This document shows positions 35,541-44,241 of a stretch of DNA of 62,948 bases, piece after piece. The number at the start of each line of letters is the position of its first letter. Positions within the stretch are counted from its first letter, which is position 1. Below the pieces are notes generated by a model, which ran no database searches, had not been told where the DNA came from, and was given only the letters and a program-made list of their open reading frames with translations. Source of the DNA: Ancylobacter tetraedralis. Its GTDB lineage: Bacteria > Pseudomonadota > Alphaproteobacteria > Rhizobiales > Xanthobacteraceae. Both the position numbers and the translations under genes were made by a program. Location: NCBI RefSeq assembly GCF_014195655.1, contig NZ_JACICD010000015.1, positions 1 through 62,948 on the forward strand, written 5' to 3'.

Positions 35541-35635
35541 CTGTCACCGACTTGACGAGCGTCGGGCCACACGTGTCATCTAAGGCGCGACGTGAGGGGG
35601 AACGCCATGGTTCATCGTTGCAGGAGTTGCTGCCC

Positions 35636-36565
35636 ATGCCTGAGACCTTCCATCGCCGCCTGCCGCCTCTTCTGGCGTTACGTGCATTTGAGACATTCGG
35701 CCGGAACGGAACGGTGAGAGGCGCCGCAGACGAACTCGCTGTGTCGCACACGGTGGTTTCGCGTCATATCCAGAACCTTGAAGCGGCGATCGGCGTGAAG
35801 CTTGTTCAGAAGTCCGGGCGCGGCCTCAGCCTCACCCGAGAGGGCAAGCGCTATTCCGGGCAGCTCAGCCGCGCGCTGGACCTGATTGCCAGCGCTACGG
35901 GCGAGCTGTGGGGAGGCAGCAGCGATGCACTCCATATCTGTTGCATGGCAGGGCTTGCCTCGCGACGGCTGCTGGCGCGACTGCCGGAAATCGAGCGTTT
36001 TCTCGGCGGCCGCGAGATCATTCTCCAGCCGATTTCCGCAAGACCAGACTTCAGCAAGGGGGAGGTCGATGCCGAGATAAATTACCTCGAATATCCCAAT
36101 TTTCCGCCGGACCTGCGCGGGGAAATCGTCTACCGGCCCCGCATCCTCGCAGTTACGAGCCAGGCGTTCAACGAGGCTCACCGGCACATCCGCACAGCGA
36201 GCGATCTGGTGAAGCTGCCGCTCCTCCACGAGCGTTCGATGCGGCAGTGGGAAAACTGGCTGGAGCATGCCGGGGTCGTCAGCGTTCCCCCACTGAAGGG
36301 GCCAAAGCTGTGGCACGGGCATCTCGCCGTGGAGGCGGCAAGGCTGGGGCAAGGCGTGGCTCTGGTGAGCGATCTCATGGCCGGGGAGTTGCTCACGACC
36401 GGCGAGTTGGTCGAGGTATGCCGGGCCGATGTCCGGCTGGGCGCTTACTATTTCATCGCACCAGCCCGCCGATGGAATGACCCTGCCATCTCGGCACTAC
36501 GCGACTGGCTTCACGGCTTTGTCCGGCAGTGCATGGTTGAACCTGTTGCTACACCCTCACGTTGA
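35636..36565 (+). CDS. LysR-family regulator (GcvA-like) of the acyl-CoA island
   Basis: ATG 35636 (MPETFHRRLPPLLALRAFET), 10 bp after GGAG, gives 309 residues. The N-terminal winged helix has GRNGTVRGAADELAVSHTVVSRHIQNLE (~20-50), with LFxR-like RGLSLTREGKRY. The effector domain has LHICCMAGLASRRLLARLPE and GVALVSDLMAGELL. The order PPLLALRAFE..GR.GSV.AAA is of the GcvA subgroup. It is divergent from the thiolase operon and very probably controls it; a copy of the putative box also lies before the CoA-transferase gene. Confidence 0.92.
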   Translation: MPETFHRRLPPLLALRAFETFGRNGTVRGAADELAVSHTVVSRHIQNLEAAIGVKLVQKSGRGLSLTREGKRYSGQLSRALDLIASATGELWGGSSDALHICCMAGLASRRLLARLPEIERFLGGREIILQPISARPDFSKGEVDAEINYLEYPNFPPDLRGEIVYRPRILAVTSQAFNEAHRHIRTASDLVKLPLLHERSMRQWENWLEHAGVVSVPPLKGPKLWHGHLAVEAARLGQGVALVSDLMAGELLTTGELVEVCRADVRLGAYYFIAPARRWNDPAISALRDWLHGFVRQCMVEPVATPSR

Positions 36566-37020
36566 GCGAATGGTTGTCGCCGCGAGGTGCCTGGACCAAA
36601 TCCGCAGTGCCGCCGACAAATTTACAAATGTCCATAACGTGTGATTGCAAATATGCAGGCATCTGGATATTATAGTCTCGATACCGATAGCAACAAGAAT
36701 GATCTAACTGTATTTATATCAAGATGTAAGCATAATTTCTGAACGTTACTGAAATTTATGTCGACTTTCCCGTATCAAGAGGCCCGCTGGGCATCCTAGC
36801 GTGCAAAAGGGATGGTGCGCCAACCAAGGTAACACTGCGAAAACCTATGTCGTTGAAGTTGCGACGTTCTGAGGGGCATAAAGCATAGACTTGGGCGCCA
36901 TCGTTGGGTTGACCTGCTTCGCCGGTCCGTCTGCGGGCATTGTCATGAAGCCTAGGCCGTTGACTTATGGCGCGATGCCGCTGCCTCCCGACGTTCCCGG
37001 TCGTTTTGTGCCCACACGCC
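36566..37020. other. Gene-free, partly AT-rich spacer with a recombinase-tail remnant
   Basis: Roughly 36600-36780 is strikingly AT-rich compared with the GC-rich surroundings (many runs such as GGATATTATAGTC and TGTATTTATATCAAG). No coding frame is supported. It is followed by a short frame that resembles the end of the serine recombinase (36801-36872) and then by the efflux operon. It reads as foreign or junction DNA. Confidence 0.55.
36801..36872 (+). pseudogene. Orphan fragment resembling the C-terminus of a serine recombinase
   Basis: The 23 codons read VQKGWCANQGNTAKTYVVEV followed by ATF and TGA. The recombinase at 23727-24566 ends VQKWRAEQSGTTNTYVVEFE followed by WF. Shared residues include VQK, W, A, Q, T and TYVVE, in the same relative order and strand. 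DNA identity is partial, so it is a diverged relative, not a recent copy. Short length keeps confidence low. Confidence 0.4.
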
Positions 37021-38145
37021 CTACCGCAAGGTCGCAACGGACTGACGGAACAGCACCAGACTCACCGCGAGAAATGTCACTCCCATGACCAGGACCGTGA
37101 CAAACTCTTTCCAGACGATATCGAGGCCGGCGCCACGATACACGATCGCCTGCATGAAGCTCACATAGTGCCGTGACGGGAAAAACCACGTCACGTACTG
37201 GACCCATTGCGGCTGGCTCTCGATTGGCGACATGCCGCCCGACAGCATCATCATCGGCATCACGAACATCATCATCAGAAGGGCGAACTGCGCCATGGTG
37301 CGGGCGAGCGTGCCGAGGAAGATGCCGATCGCCGCCGTAGCGAAGATGTAGATGATGGTTCCGAGCAGCAGGAGACCGCGCGAGCCGGCAATCGGAACGT
37401 CGAGGAGACCCTCGACCACGAAGAGAAGAGAGCAGATGAAGCCGATGAAGATCACCAACCCGCTCGACCACACCTTGGCGAGCGCTATCTCGAAGGCCGT
37501 CAGCGGCATCACCAGCAGGTGCTCGATCGTGCCGTGCTCCCGCTCGCGCAAGAGCGCCGCCCCGGTCAGGATAATGATCAGCATCGACAGCTGATCGGCA
37601 AGGCCGACGATTGCGCGGAACCAGGATTGTGTGCCGTTGGGGTTAAAGGCGCGGCGGATGACGAGATCGGAGGAGAGACCCGTAGTTTGTGCCGTTTCCT
37701 GTCGGTAGCGCTTGACCTCGTCGGTCACCATGCTTTGGATATAGCCCGCGCCCAAGGATGCCTGCTGGACTGCGGTGGCGTCCACATTGACCTGAACGTC
37801 GACATCGCGCCCCTTCCGCACATCCGCTTCAAAGCGCGGAGGAATGACGACGACCAAGGTGTAGAGACCTTCGTCCATGGTGCGATCGATATCGGCGGCG
37901 CTGATCATTTTGGCCGTCTGGAAGTACGGGGGATAGAAAAGTCCGGCAATCGATCGTGAGAGGCTGGAGTTGTCTTCGTCAACGATCGCGATGGAAGCGT
38001 TGTTGACGGTCTCGCCCGCGCCGGTCGACTGCGTATAGATGCTGATACCGAAGGAATAGATGATGAAAAGAATCATCATCAGATCCTTCGAGAGAGTGCG
38101 AAGTTCCTTGGTACCGAGCCAGAATATATTGGAGAGGCTTCGCAC
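37021..38145 (-). CDS. yhhJ: ABC-2 type transporter permease (YhhJ-like)
   Basis: 374 residues from GTG 38145, one base after the RbbA-like stop, with GGAGA upstream. Architecture: one N-terminal helix (MMILFIIYSFGISIYTQS), a large extracytoplasmic domain (about 55-180), then five helices with the ABC-2 signature region LREREHGTIEHLLVMPLTAFEIALAKVW (residues roughly 210-235). It ends AVSLVLFRQSVATLR. This is the third gene of the HlyD-RbbA-YhhJ order known from E. coli. Likely forms the export channel with the ABC-2 half of the RbbA-like protein. Confidence 0.88.
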   Translation of the reverse strand: MRSLSNIFWLGTKELRTLSKDLMMILFIIYSFGISIYTQSTGAGETVNNASIAIVDEDNSSLSRSIAGLFYPPYFQTAKMISAADIDRTMDEGLYTLVVVIPPRFEADVRKGRDVDVQVNVDATAVQQASLGAGYIQSMVTDEVKRYRQETAQTTGLSSDLVIRRAFNPNGTQSWFRAIVGLADQLSMLIIILTGAALLREREHGTIEHLLVMPLTAFEIALAKVWSSGLVIFIGFICSLLFVVEGLLDVPIAGSRGLLLLGTIIYIFATAAIGIFLGTLARTMAQFALLMMMFVMPMMMLSGGMSPIESQPQWVQYVTWFFPSRHYVSFMQAIVYRGAGLDIVWKEFVTVLVMGVTFLAVSLVLFRQSVATLR

Positions 38146-38146
38146 C

Positions 38147-40888
38147 TCATTTCTCCTGTTTGCGCAGAAGGAGCGCGGACAGCAACAGGAAGGCCGGACA
38201 AAACAGGGTCAGCGCCAACAGATCGGTAGCCATGTCACCGAAGCCAAGCCCCTTGGTGAACGCGCCGACGCTCATATGCATGTAGTAGCTCGTGGGCCAG
38301 AGATACCCCATGAGGCGCGCGCCGCCTTCCAGCGTCGAGACGGGCTGCATCATGCCGGAGAACTGCATGGTGGGCAGCAATGACAGCACCGCTCCGGCGA
38401 ACACGGCTGCGACTTGGCTCGACGTGAAGGTCGAGATGAAAAGTCCATAGCCGGTAGCCGCCGCCACATAGAGAAGTGCGCCGAGGGCCAGCGTGAAACC
38501 GTCGCCCTTGAGCGGGACCTCGAAGAGAAACACCACGGTGGCGGTCATGATGAGGAAGTTGATCATGCCGACGCCGATATAGGGCAGTTGCTTGCCGATC
38601 AGGAACTCCAGACGTGTCGTGGGCGTGGCGTAGAAGTTCGTGATCGTGCCGATTTCCTTTTCGCGGGCGACGCTGACAGCCGTCAGAATAGCGAGAAACA
38701 TCATCAGCAGCATCGCGGGCACAGCCGGCCCGATCGAGTAGATGCTCTCGGCCGTCGGGTTGTAACGGTAGCGAAACACCATGTTGGTCTTCGGGTTGGA
38801 GCTCGCCGGGGTGCTGGACTCCCGGTCTCTCTGTTCAGAGAAGAGATTGTGCGCCGATTCCACGTAGCCCTCGATGGTGGCGGCGCGCGAGGTGTTGGCG
38901 CCGTCGATCCAGGCCGACACCTGCCAATCCGAGCCACGCTGAACCAAGCGCCCGAATCCCGGTGGAATCTCGATGGCCAGCGTGACGTCGTTTGACTTCA
39001 GGCGCTGTTGCATTTCTTCGACGCTGCGGATCGGCGTCTTTTCCGTGAAATATCGAGAACTCGAGAAATTGGCGAGATAGTTCCGGCTCTCCGGCGTGTT
39101 GTCGTGGTCGAACGCCGCGTAGGTGAGATTGGTCACATCGCTGGAGACACCGAAGCCGAAGATCAACAGCATGATGAATGAGCCGAGAAAGGCGAAGACG
39201 AGCCGTACCGGGTCGCGCCTAAGCGACAGTGTCTCGCACTTGGCATAGGCGAGGAGGCGTCGCAGCGGCATGAAGGCCGAGCGGCCGGGCGAGGCAGCCT
39301 CGACATTCCGCAGGGTCTCCGCCGGGACCGCCGCCGCTTCGGACGTGGACGAAGAGGCCTCAGCGTCCTCGATATAGGCGATGAACGCTTCTTCGAGATC
39401 CACGCTGCCTTTGGAGACGATGACGTTTTGCGGGGTGTCGCAAACGAGGACGCGACCCGCATGCATCAATGAGATGCGGTCGCATCGCATCGCCTCGCTC
39501 ATGAAATGTGTGGAGACGAAGATCGTGACGTTGCGGCTTCGCGAGAGATCGCCGAGCAGACGCCAGAATTCGTCGCGGGCCTGCGGATCGACACCCGACG
39601 TGGGCTCGTCCAGGATCAGCAGCTCGGGATCGTGCACGATCGCCACGGCGAGCGAAAGACGCTGCCGCACCCCGAGCGGCAGCGAGTTGGCTTCGGCGTC
39701 GGCATAGTCGCCAAGACCAACATCGACCAGGAGTTCGGCGATGCGGTGCTTGGCGTGGTCGGCGGCCAGATGAAAAAGGCGGGCATGAAGAAGGAGGTTC
39801 TGCCGCACGGTGAGCTCGCCATAGAGCGAGAAAGATTGCGACATGAAGCCGACGCGCCGGCGGACCGACAGGTCGTTGGCATCGACCGGCTTTCCGCATA
39901 CCTCGGCCTCGCCCTCGCTCGGCGCCAGAAGTCCGGTCAGCATCTTCATGGTCGTGGTCTTGCCGCTGCCGTTCGAGCCGAGGAAGCCGAAGATTTCCCC
40001 GCGCTCGATGGCGAAGCTGACGCGATCGACCGCGGTGAAGCTGCCGAAGCGGCAGGTCAAATTCTTCGCGACAATGACCGGAGGTTCCGTGCTCGGTTCG
40101 CGTGGCGGAATGACCAGGCGCTGAGACGCCGATTTCTGTTCCGGCTGCAGGGCGACAAAGACGGCTTCGAGGTCCTGTTCGCCGGTCTTTGCGCGCAGCT
40201 CGTCCGCCGTGCCGGAGGCAAGCACTCGTGCGTGGTCCATCACAATGAGCCAATCGCAATGGCTCGCCTCGTCCATATAGGCGGTGGAGACAACAACACT
40301 CATCGTCGGCCGCTCGCGCCGCAGATCACCGATCAGGTTCCAGAACTGTCGGCGCGACAGCGGATCGACCCCGGTTGTCGGCTCGTCGAGAATTAGAAGG
40401 TCAGGGTCGTGAATGAGCGCGCAGCACAGGCCGAGCTTCTGCTTCATGCCACCCGACAGCTTTCCGGCAGGCCGATCGAGAAAGGGGAGCAGGCCGGTCG
40501 CGGCAGCCAGGCGGTGCGTGCGCGCGTCACGCTCCGACGCGGACAGGCCGAAGAGGGTTGCGAAGAAGGTCAGGTTCTCGCGGACGCTGATCTCCTGATA
40601 GAGGTTCTTGCCGAGTCCTTGCGGCATATAGGCAATGCGCGTGCAGACGGAACGGCGATGCCGCGCATTTCCCATGTCGCCGCCGAGGACCGCGACCGAT
40701 CCGGTCTGTATCTTTCGCGCTCCCGCGATCAGGCCGAGCAGCGTGGACTTTCCGGCACCGTCAGGCCCGATGACGCCCGCCATCCGGCCGCTCGGCAGTT
40801 CGAGCGATACATTGTCGAGCGCTCGGACCTTGCCATAGACATGGGTCGCGCCGGACACTTCGGCGATCAGCGACGCGGAAGCCACCAT
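38147..40888 (-). CDS. rbbA: RbbA-like tandem ABC ATPase fused to ABC-2 permease
   Basis: ATG 40888 lies 7 bp after GAGGA; the product has 913 residues, matching RbbA/YhiH. Two ATPase domains: Walker A GPDGAGKST (~41), signature LSGGMKQKLG, Walker B LLILDEPTTGVDP; then GSNGSGKTT (~305), a degenerate signature LPLGVRQRLS and LLILDEPTSGVDPQ. From about residue 550 an ABC-2 membrane domain follows (VREKEIGTITNFYATPTTRLEFLIGK). E. coli RbbA is described as ribosome-associated, but with a HlyD and an ABC-2 partner an efflux role is the natural reading here. First gene overlaps the HlyD gene end closely. Confidence 0.92.
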   Translation of the reverse strand: MVASASLIAEVSGATHVYGKVRALDNVSLELPSGRMAGVIGPDGAGKSTLLGLIAGARKIQTGSVAVLGGDMGNARHRRSVCTRIAYMPQGLGKNLYQEISVRENLTFFATLFGLSASERDARTHRLAAATGLLPFLDRPAGKLSGGMKQKLGLCCALIHDPDLLILDEPTTGVDPLSRRQFWNLIGDLRRERPTMSVVVSTAYMDEASHCDWLIVMDHARVLASGTADELRAKTGEQDLEAVFVALQPEQKSASQRLVIPPREPSTEPPVIVAKNLTCRFGSFTAVDRVSFAIERGEIFGFLGSNGSGKTTTMKMLTGLLAPSEGEAEVCGKPVDANDLSVRRRVGFMSQSFSLYGELTVRQNLLLHARLFHLAADHAKHRIAELLVDVGLGDYADAEANSLPLGVRQRLSLAVAIVHDPELLILDEPTSGVDPQARDEFWRLLGDLSRSRNVTIFVSTHFMSEAMRCDRISLMHAGRVLVCDTPQNVIVSKGSVDLEEAFIAYIEDAEASSSTSEAAAVPAETLRNVEAASPGRSAFMPLRRLLAYAKCETLSLRRDPVRLVFAFLGSFIMLLIFGFGVSSDVTNLTYAAFDHDNTPESRNYLANFSSSRYFTEKTPIRSVEEMQQRLKSNDVTLAIEIPPGFGRLVQRGSDWQVSAWIDGANTSRAATIEGYVESAHNLFSEQRDRESSTPASSNPKTNMVFRYRYNPTAESIYSIGPAVPAMLLMMFLAILTAVSVAREKEIGTITNFYATPTTRLEFLIGKQLPYIGVGMINFLIMTATVVFLFEVPLKGDGFTLALGALLYVAAATGYGLFISTFTSSQVAAVFAGAVLSLLPTMQFSGMMQPVSTLEGGARLMGYLWPTSYYMHMSVGAFTKGLGFGDMATDLLALTLFCPAFLLLSALLLRKQEK

Positions 40889-40890
40889 CG

Positions 40891-41937
40891 TCAATCCTCG
40901 GCATCAACGGGATCGCCCTGAACGCGCTTTTGCAGGAAGTCCGGCCAATCGGGCGGGTTTGGATCCAGGCGCACATAGCCGACGCCACGAGTACCCGTTT
41001 TCACCTGGTCGAGGTGACGCTCGATGAGGCTCGGTGGCATGCGCAGCTTGACCCGGAACATCAGCTTGTCGCGCTCGCTGCGCGTCTCGACCTGCTTGGG
41101 CGTGAACTGAGCGTCCGGTGACACAAAGCTCACCTTGGCCGGGACGGCAAAGTCGGCACCGTCGAACACAATTCGCGCCGGCGACCCGATCGTTACGCGC
41201 ATGGCCTTCTCGGAGGGGAGATAGATCTCCATGTAGATCTCGGACAGGTTGACGATCGTCAGGACCTTGCCGCCCGCCGAAACGACTTCTCCGGGGTTGG
41301 CGAGACGATAAAGAACGCGGCCCTGCACCGGCGCCACGAGAATGGTATCGGCGATCTGGGCATCAATCTGATCGACGAGAGCTTGCGCGGCCACGACCGA
41401 CCGCTCGCGCGCTGTCACGGTCCTCTCGGCGGCTTCAAGAACGGCGCGCGCGGAATCGTGCTCACTCTGCGCCTCGTCGCGGCTCTCCTCGCTGACCGCC
41501 CCTGTTACGACCAGCTTGAGGGCTCGGCGGAGCTTTGCTTCCTTGAGGGTCAGTTCCGCCTGCCGTTGCGCGACGGTCGCCTTTGCCTCGAGCATCGAGG
41601 CTTCCTCGTACGTCACGTCGGCGGCATATTTGGCGCGTTGCGCCTGCAGCTCGGCGGTATCAATGCGGGCGAGGACCTGTCCCGCGGCGACGAGATCACC
41701 TTCCCGGGCCAACACCTCGCGGACGCGTCCGGCCGACTTCGCGGCGATATCGACCTGGTCGGATTCGATGCGACCGTTCCCCGACACCAGCCCCTCGGGC
41801 AACTTGCCCTGCTGGCTCTGCCGCCAGTACCAAGCACCGCCGGTGCCGGCAGCCAAAGCTATGACAAGGATTGGAAGGATCCTCGCGGCATTACCCCGCC
41901 AAGACGGCTTTGCATCTTTACTTGGAACGGTCGTCAC
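40891..41937 (-). CDS. yhiI: HlyD-family membrane fusion protein (YhiI-like)
   Basis: GTG 41937 after AAGGATCCGATC gives 348 residues; the longer open frame upstream lacks family character. A single N-terminal helix (ILPILVIALAAGTGGAWYW, ~18-36), the lipoyl/barrel-sandwich halves (GRIESDQVDIAAKSAGRVRE ~55; ILVAPVQGRVLYRLANPGEV ~210) and a coiled coil between them (about 100-190). It links the inner-membrane ABC-2 transporter to an outer-membrane duct; no TolC gene is adjacent. First gene of the three-gene efflux operon; the exported compound is unknown. Confidence 0.9.
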   Translation of the reverse strand: MTTVPSKDAKPSWRGNAARILPILVIALAAGTGGAWYWRQSQQGKLPEGLVSGNGRIESDQVDIAAKSAGRVREVLAREGDLVAAGQVLARIDTAELQAQRAKYAADVTYEEASMLEAKATVAQRQAELTLKEAKLRRALKLVVTGAVSEESRDEAQSEHDSARAVLEAAERTVTARERSVVAAQALVDQIDAQIADTILVAPVQGRVLYRLANPGEVVSAGGKVLTIVNLSEIYMEIYLPSEKAMRVTIGSPARIVFDGADFAVPAKVSFVSPDAQFTPKQVETRSERDKLMFRVKLRMPPSLIERHLDQVKTGTRGVGYVRLDPNPPDWPDFLQKRVQGDPVDAED

Positions 41938-42141
41938 GATCGGATCCTTGAACGTGAGGTGGGGCGCGAAGCGCAAATTGGGCCGCCAAGACACACCTGC
42001 GGGGTTGCGAGAAGGAAATTCCCCTGCGCATCCCACAGATACGCCTAAAGCGAGCCAGACGGGAATTTCAAATGAGTCTCTTTCGTTTAGGTCGATCCAC
42101 CAATGGCAATCGCGCGCATCGAGATAGGCCGCCGCGTTCAT

Positions 42142-42528
42142 CAGGCGGCCGGCGGTTGAACCGCGCCGGGTTCGCCGGGGGCTCCAACTCCTGAGTATCC
42201 GTGTTGGTCGAGCGCGCGTCGTAGTCCATTGACGGCCGTCGCGTATGATCGCCTCACGCGGCTGGACCGAATGATGATCGCCGAGCAGCGCGAACAGGTG
42301 TCCTCGATCTGCGGCCGGACGCTGGCGAGAGCTATCTGGTGCGGACCAACCGACTTGTCCTCATCGACCGGGTGAAGCGGCTGGAGAGCTTTGGCGTTGC
42401 CGAGGAGATCGAACCGGGACTGAACACTAAACCGCTGCCGCGGTAACCGCCCTGCATGATGGGCGTGCAGATGTTCTCCATGTAGCACCTGGCATAGGTG
42501 GGGAGACGATCGCGGGGGTTCTCAACCT
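42142..42528. other. Spacer without a confident gene; one short protein-like frame
   Basis: A + strand frame around 42313-42444 reads DAGESYLVRTNRLVLIDRVK then RLESFGVAEEIEPGLN and a TAA. It has good codon character but no start, and I do not recognise it. It might be the worn end of a relaxase- or replication-type gene carried by the neighbouring IS91-like element. Nothing else in the stretch is supported. Confidence 0.35.
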
Positions 42529-42540
42529 TTGGAGAGCCCC

Positions 42541-43417
42541 ATGGACGTTTCCGAGCCTTGCACCAGCACACGGCCAGCCATCAGCCCGCTGCGGCAGTGG
42601 ATGATCGAGGACATGACGATCCGCCGGTTCGGCGAGCACACGCAGCGCGACTATGTCCGCCAGGTCGTCGAGTTCACCGCCTTCCTCGGCCGGGCGCCGG
42701 ACCGGGTCGAGCCCGAGGATCTGCGGCGCTACCAGCTTCATCTCGCGAACTTCAGTGCCAGCTATGCCCGCATGAATCTCGCTTGCACGGCGCTGCGCTT
42801 CTTCTTCCACATCCCCCTCGGGCGGGCCGGCTTCGGCGATCGCATGGCGCGCATCCCGACGCCGGAGCGTCTGCCCGTGGTGCTGAGCACCGAGGAAGTG
42901 GCGCTTTTGCTCGCCCATGCCCCTAACCTCAAGTGCCGGGCAGCGCTCAGCATCGCCTATGGCTGCGGCCTGCGGGTCTCGGAGGTGGCCCATCTCAAGG
43001 TCGCCGATATCGACAGCGCGCGGATGCTGATCCGGGTCGAGCAGGGCAAGGGCCGCAAGGACCGCTACGTGATGCTCGCGCCCGATCTGCTTGATCTCTC
43101 GCGCCGCTGGTGGAAGGAGCGGCGCCCACAGGGCTGGCTGTTTCCCGGCCGCGATCCGGGCCAGCCCATCACCACCCTCCAGCTCGACCGGGCCTGCAGG
43201 AGGGCGGCCTCCGCCGCCCGGCTCGACAAGCGCGTCTCCATGCATACCCTGCGGACAGCTTCGCCACCCACCTGCTGGAGCGCAAGACCGATATCCCGTC
43301 ATCCAGGTGCTGCTCGGCCACAGCCAGCTCGACACCACGGCCGTCTATACTCGCGTCGCCCTGAAGACCCTGCGCGAGGTGGAGAGCCTGCTTTCGCTGC
43401 TGACGCCGCCCTTGTAG
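42541..43417 (+). pseudogene. IS91-associated tyrosine recombinase with two frameshifts
   Basis: From ATG 42541 the frame encodes MDVSEPCTSTRPAISPLRQW, the core-binding domain (RRFGEHTQRDYVRQVVEFTAF) and the catalytic start (YGCGLRVSEVAHLKV). At about 43250-43258 (CTGCGGACAGC) the frame shifts in HTLRHSFATHLLERKTDI, and at about 43300 (ATATCCCGTC) it shifts again before VIQVLLGHSQLDTTAVYTRV with the catalytic tyrosine. The product would be truncated before HxxR. This is the accessory integrase that precedes IS91 transposases in alphaproteobacteria. Inactive. Confidence 0.88.
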
Positions 43418-43430
43418 GCCGTGCCGGTCC

Positions 43431-44241
43431 ATGGCGCGGCCTGCGCTCGAGGTCGCGGATATCCTGAACACCCATGGCGACGCCTAATGAGAGGGTGCAT
43501 GCCGGGCATCTTAGCCGTGGCCAGCTGAAGGTGATGTCGGCGATCCGGTCCTGCCGCACCGTGGTGCTCGGCGGGCACGTGGCGCGCTGTGCCGACTGCG
43601 CCCATCTGGAGATCGCCTACAACTCATGCCGCAACCGGCATTGCCCCAAGTGCCAGGGGTCAACGGCCCGGGACTGGCTTGCCGCCCGCCAGGCCGAGCT
43701 GATGCTCGTGCCCTATTATCATTTCGTCTTCTTCGGCGATCTCGCTCCGCTGGCCGATACATCTGCCTTCGAGGCGATGCTGGCCTATCTGTCGCGCTAC
43801 ACCCACCGCGTGGCGATCTCCAACAGCCGGCTCCTCGCCATGGACGACCGCGGGGTCACCTTCCGCTGGAAACACTATCGCGACCGTGCCGCTGCCTCGG
43901 GCAACAGCTGGATCAAGGCCATGACCCTGCCGGCGGACGAGTTCATCCGCCGCGTCCTGCTCCATGTCCTGTCCGACGGCTTCCACCGCATCCGGCATTA
44001 CGGCCTGTTCGCCAGCGCGGTACGCGCCGCCAACATCGACAGGATCCGCGCGCTTCTCGCGAAGGAGGAGGCCGGCCCTGCGCGAGGTCAAGACCAGTCC
44101 GCCGAGGCGAAACGAACAGAGGTCACGCTGCGCTGCCGTTGCTGCGCCGGCATCATGACCATCATCGAGACCTTCGCCCGAGGCACGGCACCAAAGGGCT
44201 ATCCCGCCGGTGCCTCCATCATCAGGGTCGACACCTCATGA
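43431..44241 (+). pseudogene. IS91-family transposase with N-terminal frameshift and internal deletions
   Basis: ATG 43431 opens MARPALEVADILNTHGDA and hits TAA; the correct frame resumes as AGHLSRGQLKVMSAIRSCRT with the zinc-finger segment CADCAHLEIAYNSCRNRHCPKCQ. Family members then run ~400 residues, but here VPYYHFVF joins directly to FGDLAPLADTSAFEA, and that to MLAYLSRYTHRVAISNSRL, so two blocks of the rolling-circle catalytic core are missing in frame. The C-terminus (ADEFIRRVLLHVLSDGFHRIRHYG) and zinc-ribbon CRCCAG are kept. Not functional. Confidence 0.88.

Larger units (their letters stand above)
42541..44241 (+). mobile_element. Decayed IS91-like element (integrase plus transposase)
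   Basis: Contains the accessory integrase and the Y2-type transposase in the usual order, 13 bp apart. IS91 elements end in specific ter/ori sequences rather than inverted repeats; I could not fix the ends, so only the coding span is given. Both genes are damaged. Confidence 0.75.
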
